Source: Thysanoteuthis rhombus (Eukaryota > Mollusca > Cephalopoda > Oegopsida > Thysanoteuthidae). From it: a stretch of DNA of 64,000 bases. This document shows positions 1 through 9,960 of the stretch, piece after piece. Where the stretch lies: positions 18,768,247 through 18,832,246 of the forward strand of contig OY735212.1 in assembly GCA_963457665.1 (NCBI GenBank). The letters are read 5' to 3'. The first letter of the stretch is position 1. The number at the start of each line of letters is the position of its first letter. The notes beneath the pieces are model-generated. The model worked only from the letters and a program-made list of their open reading frames with translations, did no database searches and was not told where the DNA came from. The translations under genes were made by a program, and so were the position numbers.

Positions 1-8
1 ACCAACAG

Positions 9-757
9 ATCTGTTGAGAAACTCGGCAGAAACCGTCAAATGACCAACTCCTTTTGGCAGCATATTGTGATAGGGCAGATCAAATGAAAAATTGGAAAAA
101 AAAGGTTGTTCTATGTGTAAATTACTTCTCTCAAATTATAAAAGAATTATTCTGGGCCTCACATGGACAGACCATGAGACAGCACAGTACATTCGGGAAA
201 AGACAAGAGTCAGGGACATCATAGAATCCATTAAAAATCTCAAATGGCAGTGGGCTGGCCATGTTGCAAGAAATGCAGACAACCGATGGACATCACGACT
301 CACAACATGGATCCACCAAGATCGCATGCGCAACCGAGGCCGGCAGAATATTAGATTGAGAGACAAGCTAGACAAATTCAGGAAATACTGGCCCCGCGAC
401 GCTCATGATAGAGAAGTGCGGCAAATCTTGGGGAAGGTCTATGTCCAATGACGGATGTTAAAAGACTGATGATGATGATGATGATGATGAATCGCTAAAA
501 AAAATCTTAATTTTCTAAAAACAAGCGAAAATGTTGCCGGGCATGAACTAAGGGATCAATTTGGGTATCACCTACATTGCAAATTGAACACTCCAATAAA
601 ACCTATTTAGAGGGGCAATTTTCAAAAAACAAAAGAGGATTTTCCATTGGTGCAGCCTATACACATGGCACATAAATATATACCTACATACCCAGCCAGA
701 CCAACTTGGAAACTGAAGACGCCTATGTTGATGGTTTTGGTTAATGGTTTCGATTAT
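9..757 (-). repeat. Family A interspersed repeat, copy split by a LINE
   Basis: This is the first of about 20 segments of an unnamed family, here called A. It is read on the minus strand relative to the orientation that begins CATAGGTTTCTTCAG and ends TGACTAACCAGA. The left part (9-131) and the right part (about 491-757) align with an uninterrupted copy at 28152-28618. Shared words include GGCAGCAT, GATCAATGAA, AACTAAGGGATCAA, CATTGCAAATTGA and TTGGAAACTGAAGA. A LINE 3' end sits between the two parts and replaces a short stretch of the repeat. There is no coding capacity. The superfamily is unknown. Confidence 0.8.
132..490 (+). pseudogene. RTE-like LINE 3' fragment (end of reverse transcriptase)
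   Basis: This is a 5'-truncated non-LTR retrotransposon remnant. The open frame from about 140 to 451 encodes the C-terminal tail typical of animal endonuclease-reverse transcriptases. It contains ILGLTWTDHETAQ, then KWQWAGHVAR, NRWTSRLTTWI, GRQNIRLRDKLDKFRKYW and DREVRQILGKVYVQ. It stops at TGA 449-451, and a (TGA)n tail follows at 468-490. The catalytic part of the RT (including the YxDD region) and the endonuclease are absent, so it cannot be autonomous. Other copies read through this stop as RRTLKD, so the stop here is probably a CGA to TGA decay. The short 3' end with a trinucleotide tail fits the RTE clade, but clade assignment is inference. Confidence 0.85.
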
Positions 758-2084
758 AGATGCAAACTGATAAGAGTTAACTGGGATAGATAGAAAAATA
801 TTATTGATGCTAGCATTGTGCTCGATATGAACAAAACGAGATTGAAATATAGATATGAGCAAGCTGAGAGAAAGAGACAGCCACAGATAGATCAATGTAA
901 ATATGAATGAAGTCGGATGAGGATGAACAGATATTGATATCTGGAGATGGATCAATATAAATATTAATAAGCTTATATAAAATCAGACAGGAATAGATAT
1001 TTATAGATAGATCTATATAGATTTAATTATTATGCAACGATATTTTTAATTTTTCTCAAATCACTTCTCACCGTTGGCTTGCTCTTCATTTTCCGATTGC
1101 ACTCTTTAATCTTTGCCGTAGGATTACGGTCCGATTCGAAGGTATGATAAAGAAGCAATCGAAAGTTGGAGTGAAGGTAAAAAGCTGGTCAAAATCAATA
1201 ATAAGGTTAATTATTATGATACGAAGAACAGGTCCAAGTGAACAGACTGATAGACAGATATTGTGTATAATTAGGAAAAGAGTCATCAACATTCAAAGCC
1301 TTTTTTTCGATAATTGAAATCATTCTTTCTGTTATTTCTCTATGGCATCCTTCAAACATTCTTCAAAAGAATGATTGAAAGATAGGTATGAAGAAGCTGA
1401 AATAGATACAAATAAGACTCAGGTAGAGATAGATTGATCAATATCCGTATGAATGGACATCGCCAATAAATGAGTACAACCAAACAACTTTCTTCATAGA
1501 AAGATAATTTTCTCCTCAACCAAACATAGCAGAGAACATTATTCAATCAAAACTAATATCATCAGATATTATTCATTGCTAAGCTCTACAGCATTGAAAC
1601 CCTGTTGCCAGAAAGATGAACATTTCGTTATCAAAAAGCAAATACAGCTAAATGAAAAAATATTTTTGGCGACAGTGTTTCATTGCTATAGACTTTGGTC
1701 ATAAATAAAACTGATGATATCCATTTTGATATTTTAATGCTCCACAAGAAATGATAAAATCCTTCTATGCATAGTTTAGAAGAAAATTAGCTACTATAAA
1801 AAAAAAGAATGGTGGGTGTACTCATTTATGGGTGACACTGTAGACTAGAGAAAATAGAACAAGATAGATATTTTGATAGGCAAAAGGCGGAGATAGATTT
1901 GGGGCTCGCACCGAAAACCCTGGCAAGAAAAGAGTAATTGAATCAATGATTCTCATGTGATTTGAATGATAAATTCCACGAGATATTATTTATTCTTTTA
2001 TTGATCACTTGTATGACAGGAAATAATTCAGTGCACCAAACATTGAACTGGATTCCTGGAAGATCCATGGCTTGATACTAAAAG
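758..2084. other. No recognised feature
   Basis: AT-rich sequence with scattered AGATAGAT-type words at about 840-1020 and no coding pattern. All open frames are short and composition-driven. I recognise no repeat shared with the rest of the window. Confidence 0.5.
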
Positions 2085-2260
2085 TTGAACTGAGGTTTGG
2101 GACTCATCCATGTTTGTCTGTGTATCTGTCGGTCTGTTTGTTTGTCCACACATCATCTCAAAAATGTTTTGTGAGAGAGTGGGTGATAGGCCAAGAAATT
2201 TGGGGGCAGATCTGGGAATTTTCTCTGCCATTTACATTGCAAGATAGGACAATATTTCAA
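2085..2260 (-). repeat. Family M repeat ('GTGTGGACA' type)
   Basis: The reverse complement contains CCCAGATCTGCCCCCAAATT followed, about 45 bases later, by GAGATGATGTGTGGACAAAC and a run of CAGACCGACAGATACACAGAC-like words. The same order occurs three times in tandem at 25185-25615. A 'GAGATATTGTGTGGACAGACAGACAG' style ending is a common animal interspersed-repeat signature, often the 3' part of a retroelement. The source element cannot be named from this fragment. Confidence 0.6.
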
Positions 2261-3655
2261 GTTTTTGAATATAAGAAACTTGGCACTTGGAAGAGAGACC
2301 CTTACAGGTACATAGAATTGGAGTAAAATGCAAGAGACTCTGCTATGTTTACTCTCTGTTTCTTTTTTCAAATATTAGTGACTCTATGACTGGCTGTGGG
2401 ACTGAATGCAGGAAGGTTAATGTTCATGTAATTTCCATTTTTTTCCAATTAACACTAAGTTTTCTACCTACACAAGGAAAAATGCCATATTTTACAGACA
2501 TCTGGATCATGATTCTTATGTGGGACACCTGAGGGGACATTATTATCCCTGAAGGGAGTGAATCATTTTGGGTGGAAAATTTGTTTTATTTGTTTTTGAA
2601 AATTTTTAATTTTATAAAGATGCTCTCCTCGGCTCAATTTTAAAATTTATCATTTGTGACTCTATTAAAATGAATATTTTATGCTGAAAAGGCTGGGGGT
2701 AGATTAGCGGTTCTGAGAATGGAATTGTGACACAAAGACTGAGACAATGGTGTGGAGAGGGAGAGAGAGAGAGGAGCTGGTTATTGTGTGCCAAATAGCA
2801 GAGGATAAAACATAAAGATATTTGTGAAGATGAACAGCTGAACTTGGCCGGGGAGAAGAGCAGCAAGAATATAAAATGGAATGGAACATACTTTTGAGTA
2901 TCTATTAGCGGAAGATTTGGTTAAGTGCCGGTGAATGAGTGCTTCAGGCTATTCCCATGAGCTTTTTCAGATACTACAGCACTTTACATTTCCACCCCCA
3001 GGTATGCCATTTGCAAAGCACTGTGTTTCACTTGTTATTATTTATATTTTAAATATTGAAGTGTGTAACGATTATTTCTATTTCCATCTTAGAATCCAAC
3101 AAGATGATATTAACAGTGACAATGTGGAAAAAAATGAATTCTTGAATGAACAATTTATTCACAAGTTTTGCTGATATCAGCTTTGTCAAAATAATTTTTA
3201 AAAATGAAAAAAAAAAATCGTTTTATTTTTGTTTCATTTCATTCTGGCAAAGCTGAAACCAGCAAAACATGTAAATAAATTGGTTATTTTACAAGTGATT
3301 TACCAACTTCCTCATTGTCACTGCAAGTTTCATTTTTACCTCGGTAAAAGAGGAAAAAACATTGAAAGTGAGTTACAGGATTATGGTAATTGTCCTCTTA
3401 GCAAATTCAACTGAGCTACAAAGGTATCAAAAAGGAGAGGATGTCATTCTTAATCCAGTCTGGTGCAAAATCTCTCGTAAATTTCCCTATTCTTCGAGCA
3501 CTAATTCTCATCATAAAAAGATATTACTAGTTAAGATCAAAGAATGGGGAGAATTATCTTTTATTTTTGAATAAAAAAAAAAATGGCTAATTTCAATTTT
3601 TTCGTAGTAATGATATGTACGCAGACAAGCAAATAGAAAACTTTTCTTTTCTAAA
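2261..3655. other. No recognised feature
   Basis: AT-rich, with a short GA-rich tract at 2755-2776. Open frames here are under 90 codons and lack any recognisable motif. Confidence 0.5.
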
Positions 3656-3990
3656 CAAGGGTTAGACAAACTAGTCTGCGGCCTCATTTCATCCAACCTA
3701 CCGACTTTGAATTGAATACATGACGTCTTACATTTGAAACTTTTGTTTTCCTTATCTAACTTTGGTTAACATACACTGAAATCTTATTATAGTCTGTAAC
3801 AACATCTTTGTAATACTAACTTATTCCTTGTAAGTGATATGTATTGTGTCCGGAATATAAGTATTTCTCATTTCATTATCAATTTCTATAGGCGTCAATG
3901 ATTATTGCTCGATTGTTTATTTGACTTGGCCCTCCAGACATAAAAACATTTCTAATCCAGCTCACCTCTGGAAAAGTTTGTCGACCCCTG
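3656..3990. mobile_element. hAT-like MITE with terminal inverted repeats
   Basis: The left end begins CAAGGGTTAGACAAACTAGT. The reverse complement of the right end begins CAGGGGTCGACAAACTTTTC. The two ends align through GGGT..GACAAACT. This terminus closely resembles the CAGGGGTCG(G/A)CAAACTTTT class of ends known from hAT elements. At 335 bp with no open frame it would be non-autonomous. The flanking 8-mers (TTTCTAAA and TCCTGAAC) are only weakly similar, so an 8-bp target duplication is not confirmed and the copy is probably old. Confidence 0.6.
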
Positions 3991-4494
3991 TCCTGAACAA
4001 TGAAACAAACACTTCTCCGAGAAGTCAGTTTTATTAAGGTAGTATTAATATGAACAATAAAGACAAAAATGATAACTGTGAAAAAGAAAAGAGTTGCAAG
4101 TGGCTCAAGTGGAAAAAAAATCCCGACTGTAGAAGTGTGTGGTTCTTTGATGTATTGCTTTTGAGTAGGATTTATGCATTAGCAAAAGATTTTTTTCCTT
4201 CCATCAACCGAGGTGTTTTTCTGGAGTAATTTTGTAATCAGGCCGCAACTGCATGGCTCTGGCTACTGAACAACAAGCAATGATTTTGTTTTCCATTTAT
4301 GAACAATATTCACTTTTGGAAGCATTTGAATTACAAGTCAAGCAAATCCACTTTATAAATATTCCACCATAGCCAATCGATACAGAGATTTATTGTGGAA
4401 AAAAAGGCTTTTGCTCTCATTTGGACCATCAAGCCATAAGAAGCTGCTGCTTTTTCAAAACCACCGCAAAAATAAGTTAGGAAAAAAAAAAAAA
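3991..4494. other. No recognised feature
   Basis: AT-rich spacer between the hAT-like MITE and the next family A copy. Nothing supportable is seen in it. Confidence 0.5.
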
Positions 4495-5200
4495 CAGTTC
4501 TGGCTATTCACTCATCTGAAACTGTTATGTGACCAATGTTTCTTGGCTGCATGCTGTATTGGGAGTGATCAGTTACAAAATTGGAAAAAAAAAGTGATCA
4601 ATGAATCACTTACCTCCTCTCACGTTTTGCTGGATTATTCGAAAATCTAAATTTCCGAAAAACCAGCAGGAGCACTCCTGGACACAAACTAAGCGATCAA
4701 TTTAGCATAAACTTAAATAGTAAATTGACCCCCTCCCACTAAAAACTTATTTTGTGGGTGAATTTGAAATCTTTTCCTAGACATCATCATCATTATCATC
4801 ATCAGTCTTTTAACGTCCGTCGTTGGACGTAGACCTTCCCCAGGATGTGCCGCAGTTCTATATCATAGGCATTGCGGAGCAGGTACTTTCTGAATTTGTC
4901 TAACTTGTCCCTCCATCTAATATTCTGTTGGCCTCCGTTGTGCATGTGATCACGGGGGATCCATGTTGTGAGTCGCGATGTCCATCGGTTGTTGGCCATT
5001 CTTGCAACATAGCCAGCCAGCCATTACCATTTGAGATTTTTAATGGATTCTATGATGTCTCTGACTCTTAAGGTGTAAATGTTCAAATTTGCAGTCTTTA
5101 GCTCCATTGGTACAACCAATGACATAGATAGATAGCCAGCCACCTGTGAGAATCACTTAAAGACTGAAGAAATTTATGTTTATGTTGACAGTTTCTAATA
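4495..5200 (-). repeat. Family A repeat interrupted by a LINE
   Basis: The left part (4495-4782) runs from a CTGGCTATTCACTCATC-like start, through GTGACCAATG, GGCTGCATGCTGT and GGACACAAACTAAG, to a CTAGACAT word. The right part (5070-5200) resumes at AAGGTGTAAATGTTCAAATTT and ends TTGACAGTTTCTAATA. In other copies these two parts are contiguous. The LINE fragment on the minus strand therefore inserted at the GTCTAGACATAATAAGGAG position. Confidence 0.8.
4783..5069 (-). pseudogene. RTE-like LINE 3' fragment nested in family A
   Basis: The minus-strand frame (4802-4999) encodes NNRWTSRLTTWIPRDHMHN, NIRWRDKLDKFRKYLL and HILGKVYVQRRTLKD, then a TGA that belongs to the trinucleotide tail. The tail reads GATGATGATAATGATGATGATG. 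The coding end is probably the ancestral form, because other copies stop earlier through a C to T change. The copy is severely 5'-truncated: only about 270 bp remain and the RT core is missing. It shares tail variant and insertion site with the fragment at 56632-56738. Confidence 0.85.
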
Positions 5201-6155
5201 ATCACTATCTTTGTGTTCTTTTGGTGTAGTCATTCCTCTCGATACAGATGAAAAGGTACCAGCAAATCCTACTTACATTCAGTACATATAAAAAGCTCTG
5301 ATTGGCAAACGTCTATATAAGTAAAACAAATATGAAATAGTTGAGTTATCATCATGGAAGAGAGATTGTTTATAAGCTTCTTTTTTTTCTTTTCTTGTTA
5401 TCCTACCCCGTAACTTGCACTTAAACGTCTGAATAACTCTCGATGTGAAACATGATAAAAAATCATGTTTTCTGATTCTTTGATATTTCATAAATGCTGA
5501 ATGGCCATTAAGAAATTGCAATGGAGACTGCTTAATCATGACAGTAAGACCCTTGTCAGCCTCAAGCTTCTGCCAGACAACAACATGGGTAAAGGTGGGG
5601 ATGGAAAATTTCCTAAAAGACCCACGAGTCTGAATGTTAACGTTCTTCAGGAATCTACTTACATAATAGATGTTGTGATTTTCTTGGTTCTCTGACCGTA
5701 ACCATGGACTCTTCCATTTGGAGTTAATAATAAAATGACCAAGGTAGAATATCTCTTACTCATCATCTAAAACAATGAATTATTATATTGTAGCAAGTTT
5801 TTTTTAAATCTTATTTTCTAAAAAAAATTTTTTTTTAAGTCCGATGATAGAATCCAATGATGGGTAGTCCACAATTTTCTAAAATTTGCTTTACACCACC
5901 TTTTTGCTGAATGAATTTCAATGACGTTTTGAGGAAGAGTGGGCCATGGGATGAGGAAGCGTTCATTGAATTTTGGGTTGGATTCAGGATTTTTTCACGG
6001 TTTCCTCCCTTGCATCAAAGCTATTTATAAACCAATTCAGTTTTTAGTGACACTACTTTTGCTTCCCTTCCTTCCCTCATTTTCCTTGTCATTTTTTCTG
6101 AATTACTCCCCTTTCCCAATCTATCGTGACTCTCTTGCTCCATGCTCTTCTTTTC
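5201..6155. other. No recognised feature
   Basis: AT-rich with homopolymer runs near 5800-5840. No repeat from the families named here and no coding signal. Confidence 0.5.
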
Positions 6156-6551
6156 AATTAGAAAATGTCGAAATAGGTTTCTTCAGTTTTCAATTTGGTT
6201 CAGCTGGCTCACTATGTACAGCCTGTGCTGAAGGGCTGAAATTTTCAACATTTATTCTTCTTCGTCTACAAAAAACTCTTTTTTTTTTTTTCTTTTTTAA
6301 AATTCCCCACCCAAATTGGCTGTTAGTGGAGGATCAATTTGCAGCGTAAGTCTATGTTAAATTGATCCCCACTTTGAGCTGGAATTCATGTTTGTTTTTT
6401 GAAAATTCAAACTTTCTCAGTGATCACTGCCCAACAAAGGACGAGAGGAGTGACCTGTTCATTAATCAACTCTTTCTCAAATTTTTTAATTGATCAACCC
6501 TTACACGACATGCTTCCAAAAGACATTGATCCCTTGACAGCTTCCACTGAT
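6156..6551 (+). repeat. Family A repeat, nearly full copy
   Basis: It begins AAATAGGTTTCTTCAGTTTTC after a degenerate TAGAAA terminus. It continues through GGGCTGAAATTTTCAACATT, GATCAATTTGCAGCG, AGTGATCACTGCCCAACAAA and TTTTTTAATTGATCA, and ends near TTGACAGCTTCCACTGA. A poly-T run (about 6281-6298) occupies the position where other copies also have a long T run. Confidence 0.8.
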
Positions 6552-6750
6552 TTTTTTCTTTTTCTTTTTCCTCATTCATTTTACCACTCCTTCTTTCTCA
6601 TCAACTCCCCCAGAATTGTGTTGCTCCTCTTTTCTTCTCTTTCCTCTCCTCTCTCTTCTTTCCTCTCCTCTCTCTTCTTCCCTCTCATACACCTTCCCTC
6701 TTTTTCTTATTATATTTGTCAATCCCTCTCTCCAACTCTTCTCGATTGAA
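6545..6750. repeat. Pyrimidine-rich low-complexity tract
   Basis: A TTC/TCC-rich tract with repeated CTCTTTCCTCTCCTCTCTCT words around 6637-6680. The open frame across it is rich in Ser, Phe and Leu purely because of composition. Confidence 0.7.
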
Positions 6751-7292
6751 AAAAAAATGAAAACAAATTAAAAAAAAAAAGAAGCCCAAAGAAGCGCAAC
6801 AACAAAATTCCCGATTTGTTTTACCTTACTTCAATGTTTCTTTCACTGCCAATTCAGTCTTTTTGCCCAAACTCTCTCACAGCAATTAATGGCTTATCCG
6901 ACTTTTCACTTTCTATTATTTCTTCTTCAGAGACATTTTTGTTTTACTTTGTAACAACAACAAGAAGGAAAAGAGGTAGCAGCCAAGTTCTTTCGAGTGC
7001 TGTTTGTGGCTGAATCAAAACGTAATTTCTTTTTACTCAAAATAGAACTTTAACAGAAGTCTGCAATCTGCATTTAGCGTTTGCCTTTCAACAGATGTGT
7101 GAACTTTTTTTTTTTTTTTTCCAGTTTTGAATGAATCCAAGGAGAGGAATGTTGCCGCGACTGGCGCAGGCCTCTCAGGGTTGATTTGAATATAAATCCA
7201 GATTTTATTTAGATAAATATATGCGATGAAAAATAAAACTCGTTATTGTTTTAGGTTAAGCCATGTTTCTATTATTGATTTTCTACTGATTT
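6751..7292. other. No recognised feature
   Basis: A-rich then AT-rich spacer with poly-A and poly-T runs near 6748-6782 and 7108-7122. Nothing else is supportable. Confidence 0.45.
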
Positions 7293-7510
7293 TTATTGAG
7301 TCTCTGTAGCCCAGCAAATGGCCCAAATCGACCAACCAGGAAGTAGGCTACAGAGTCTGCTCTCTTTGCTCATGTGTATAGGAGTGTGTCTCTCGGCACT
7401 TCTGGTGACATTTTGGGGGCTGCAATCTTGAAAATTGCTTTTTTTGTGGGGGTTCTTAATGGTCATTTTGGGACCAACCATGCCCAAATCTTGTGCTAGT
7501 ATTCATTTTT
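7293..7510 (+). repeat. Family H repeat copy
   Basis: It matches 61432-61590 in order: CCCAAATGGCC-like words, GTGTATAGGAGTGTGTCTCT, GCACTTCTGGTGACATTTTG, GGGGCTGCAATCTTG and GAAAATT. Identity is moderate and only two copies are seen here. The element class is unknown. It is not a gene, since frames are broken and not conserved between the copies. Confidence 0.5.
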
Positions 7511-7539
7511 TTAGTTTTGAATGAATCTAAGAAGGTAAC

Positions 7540-7672
7540 TAGTTCTAGTACACTGCAGGCTACAGTAATTCATTCATGTGGGGTACAGATATCCCCCCTT
7601 ATTGTGGCTTTTGATAGTGATATTCTAGATCAAAAACTATTCAACAGGAGCAGATCTAGGATCTTAAACAGG
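7540..7672 (+). repeat. Repeat fragments: CATTCATGTG segment and solo hAT-like end
   Basis: GGCTACAGTAATTCATTCAT followed by GTGGGGTACAG resembles 62045-62085, so this may belong to the same dispersed unit as family H. At 7637-7662 the word GGAGCAGATCTAGGATCTTA matches the terminus of the hAT-like MITE at 22565-22792 (GGTGCAGATCC). The second end of such an element is not visible nearby. Confidence 0.4.
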
Positions 7673-7689
7673 CACTACAAATAAATCAA

Positions 7690-9640
7690 AATTTACAACT
7701 GAGAAATCTTATCTTAAAATAAACTCAACTTATAAATACGAATATATGCTTTTTCTTGCACTAAGATTGACATGGGAGTTAGGTGAAAAAATTTAAGAAA
7801 TTTGCCACAAAATCGATAAGTAAAAAGTTTATCAAGAATATCACACCTGTCAAAGCTTTACCAGAGCCTCATTAGCCATACATTTCAGAACCACGTTTCT
7901 TACTTTGTTCACAGCCAGCCTCACACAATGATGCCCAAGGGATTGAACTCTCCCATTTGTTAATTCACAGTCGTCCATCTTCTGTACTGGTTACCAACCA
8001 AGGCTGAAGAGCTATCTGTCTTGCTATTTACCTATAGCTAAAGAGAAAACAGATGGATCAGTACCTTTCCCAAAAGCATTAATGAAGAGTGAATGCAAAC
8101 TGTCTCAGTCAGAGCTTGTACTCAGTTTTGGAAAACATTAAGCCGACCGCACCTCTTTGAACTTTAATTATTTTTTTAAAATTTTGTTTTTGTGTGCATT
8201 TTTCTTCTTTTTTTCACACTTGTTTACCTCTTATTTGCTCGTCTTTTCCCCGTGAAGCAAAAAATTAATGATCATTGAGAAAATTTTTGGTCTTCAATTT
8301 TTTTCTCCTCCGTTGAAACCAAAATCAACTAAATGGGTTTTCTCTTGGAAAAATTTTTTTTCCAAATTTTCCAATGCTTTCATCAGTCACTCCTTGATTT
8401 AACTTGAATCCTGACTTTAAAATGTAATTAAAGAATTTTTTAAAAAATAGTCTGTTAACAAATTTTTTGTCTTATCCCCCTCTCTTTTTTATTCCAACCA
8501 TTCCGATACACTTTGCTTCTTGCTTGGCAGTTACCAAACCTTGTTTAAAAAAATGAAAATGGTAATTCATTTCAATTAGTCCCGATAGAGAAATGGAATT
8601 ACCAATCAAAGACTCCCTTAAAATAATCAATTTTTGTTCAAATGCAACTTGATGGGATGAGTATGAAAGTCTCTCTCCCTCTCAGAAAACAAAGGAATGA
8701 TACTAAAGTGACCTCTCCAGGGCACAAGCCTGGGAGGAGTGGATGGAGATCCTTGGATTCTCAGTCAACAGTCCCTCTTTCAGCCTTGCCGATATAATCC
8801 AAAGGAAACAGAATCGATATATTCGGCTGCAGAGCCCTGCCCGACTTGCTATTCACCCTAGGCTGGGAGGTAGAAGAGATGCATTCATGCCACTTCCAAG
8901 GACATAAGTGCAAATTGAACGACTTGAGAAATAACAAGAAAAGAAATACAGTTAGAATTATATTCTTTGTTCTTTTTGAAATAAAGATTTTTTCCAAATA
9001 AATTTAAAAAATGTGGTGCAATGAATCATATACTTTTCCTGACTACCAGCCCCACCCGAGCATCAATTCTGTCACGGAAAATCTATCAAACCGAATCTTC
9101 ATTGCCTTCCAGTAGCCGTGTGCAAGAAACTGGAATGAAAGATATAAAAACTATATCTGAAGAGGAAATAAGAAAGAAACAAAAAACAGAATCTATTCTT
9201 GAGTAGCTTTGTCTTATTTGTGAGTATGCATTGCAACTCTTGCCTTATTTATTTTAGACTCTGCTATTACGTCTCTTGTGATTGGCTGCTTATGAAGCCG
9301 GAACAACAGAGTCTTATTTATTCTCAAATCATTCACGTATTCTATAAAGAAATAAAATCTCTAAAACAGATATGTGAGGGATATGAAGTTACAGTATATT
9401 CACAGGAGTATCTGTGAATATGATATATTTTTAGATATATTTTTTATTCTTTTATTTGCTTGCATGTATAGATGTTCAAGTATCTATAGCCATATTTCAT
9501 TGTTATATACACATATGTATGTAGGTATATCATAGGATATGCTGATATGTATATAACACCAGCCTTTACTGAGCTATTTCATTTTTCCAACATTTTTCCT
9601 TTTTTGAGACAAAAATTCTATTCAGACAAAATATTTGTTG
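7690..9640. other. No recognised feature
   Basis: About 2 kb of unique-looking AT-rich DNA. Open frames such as the one on the minus strand at 8761-8997 and the one at 9021-9206 show no domain, no splice context I can defend and no repeat family. Confidence 0.45.
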
Positions 9641-9651
9641 TATCTTTCTTA

Positions 9652-9960
9652 TATACATATATATATATACGTATATGTACATATACATACACTCCTATGG
9701 GCTTTCTAGTTCTTCTCTCAATCTTCCCTCTTTTTTTTTTTGTTACCTTCTAGTTGTCTCTCTATTTTCTTCCTACCACCCTTTTCATCTTTATCTCTCT
9801 CTTTATCATCCTCCTTCCTTCCTCCTCAGTCCTTCCTTCCTTCCTTTTCCTTCTTTCCTTTTCCTTTCCTTACTTTTCCTTCTTTCCTTCCTTCATTTTT
9901 CTCCTCCTTTCTTCTTTTCTCTTCCTCCTTTTTCTTCCTTTCTTCCTTCTTCCCATCTTG
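9652..9960. repeat. TA-rich patch followed by pyrimidine-rich tract
   Basis: A short (TA)n/(ACATAT) patch at 9652-9690 is followed by a TTCC/CTTTCC-rich tract from about 9720 to 9960. Three overlapping plus-strand frames here are artefacts of composition. Confidence 0.7.
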
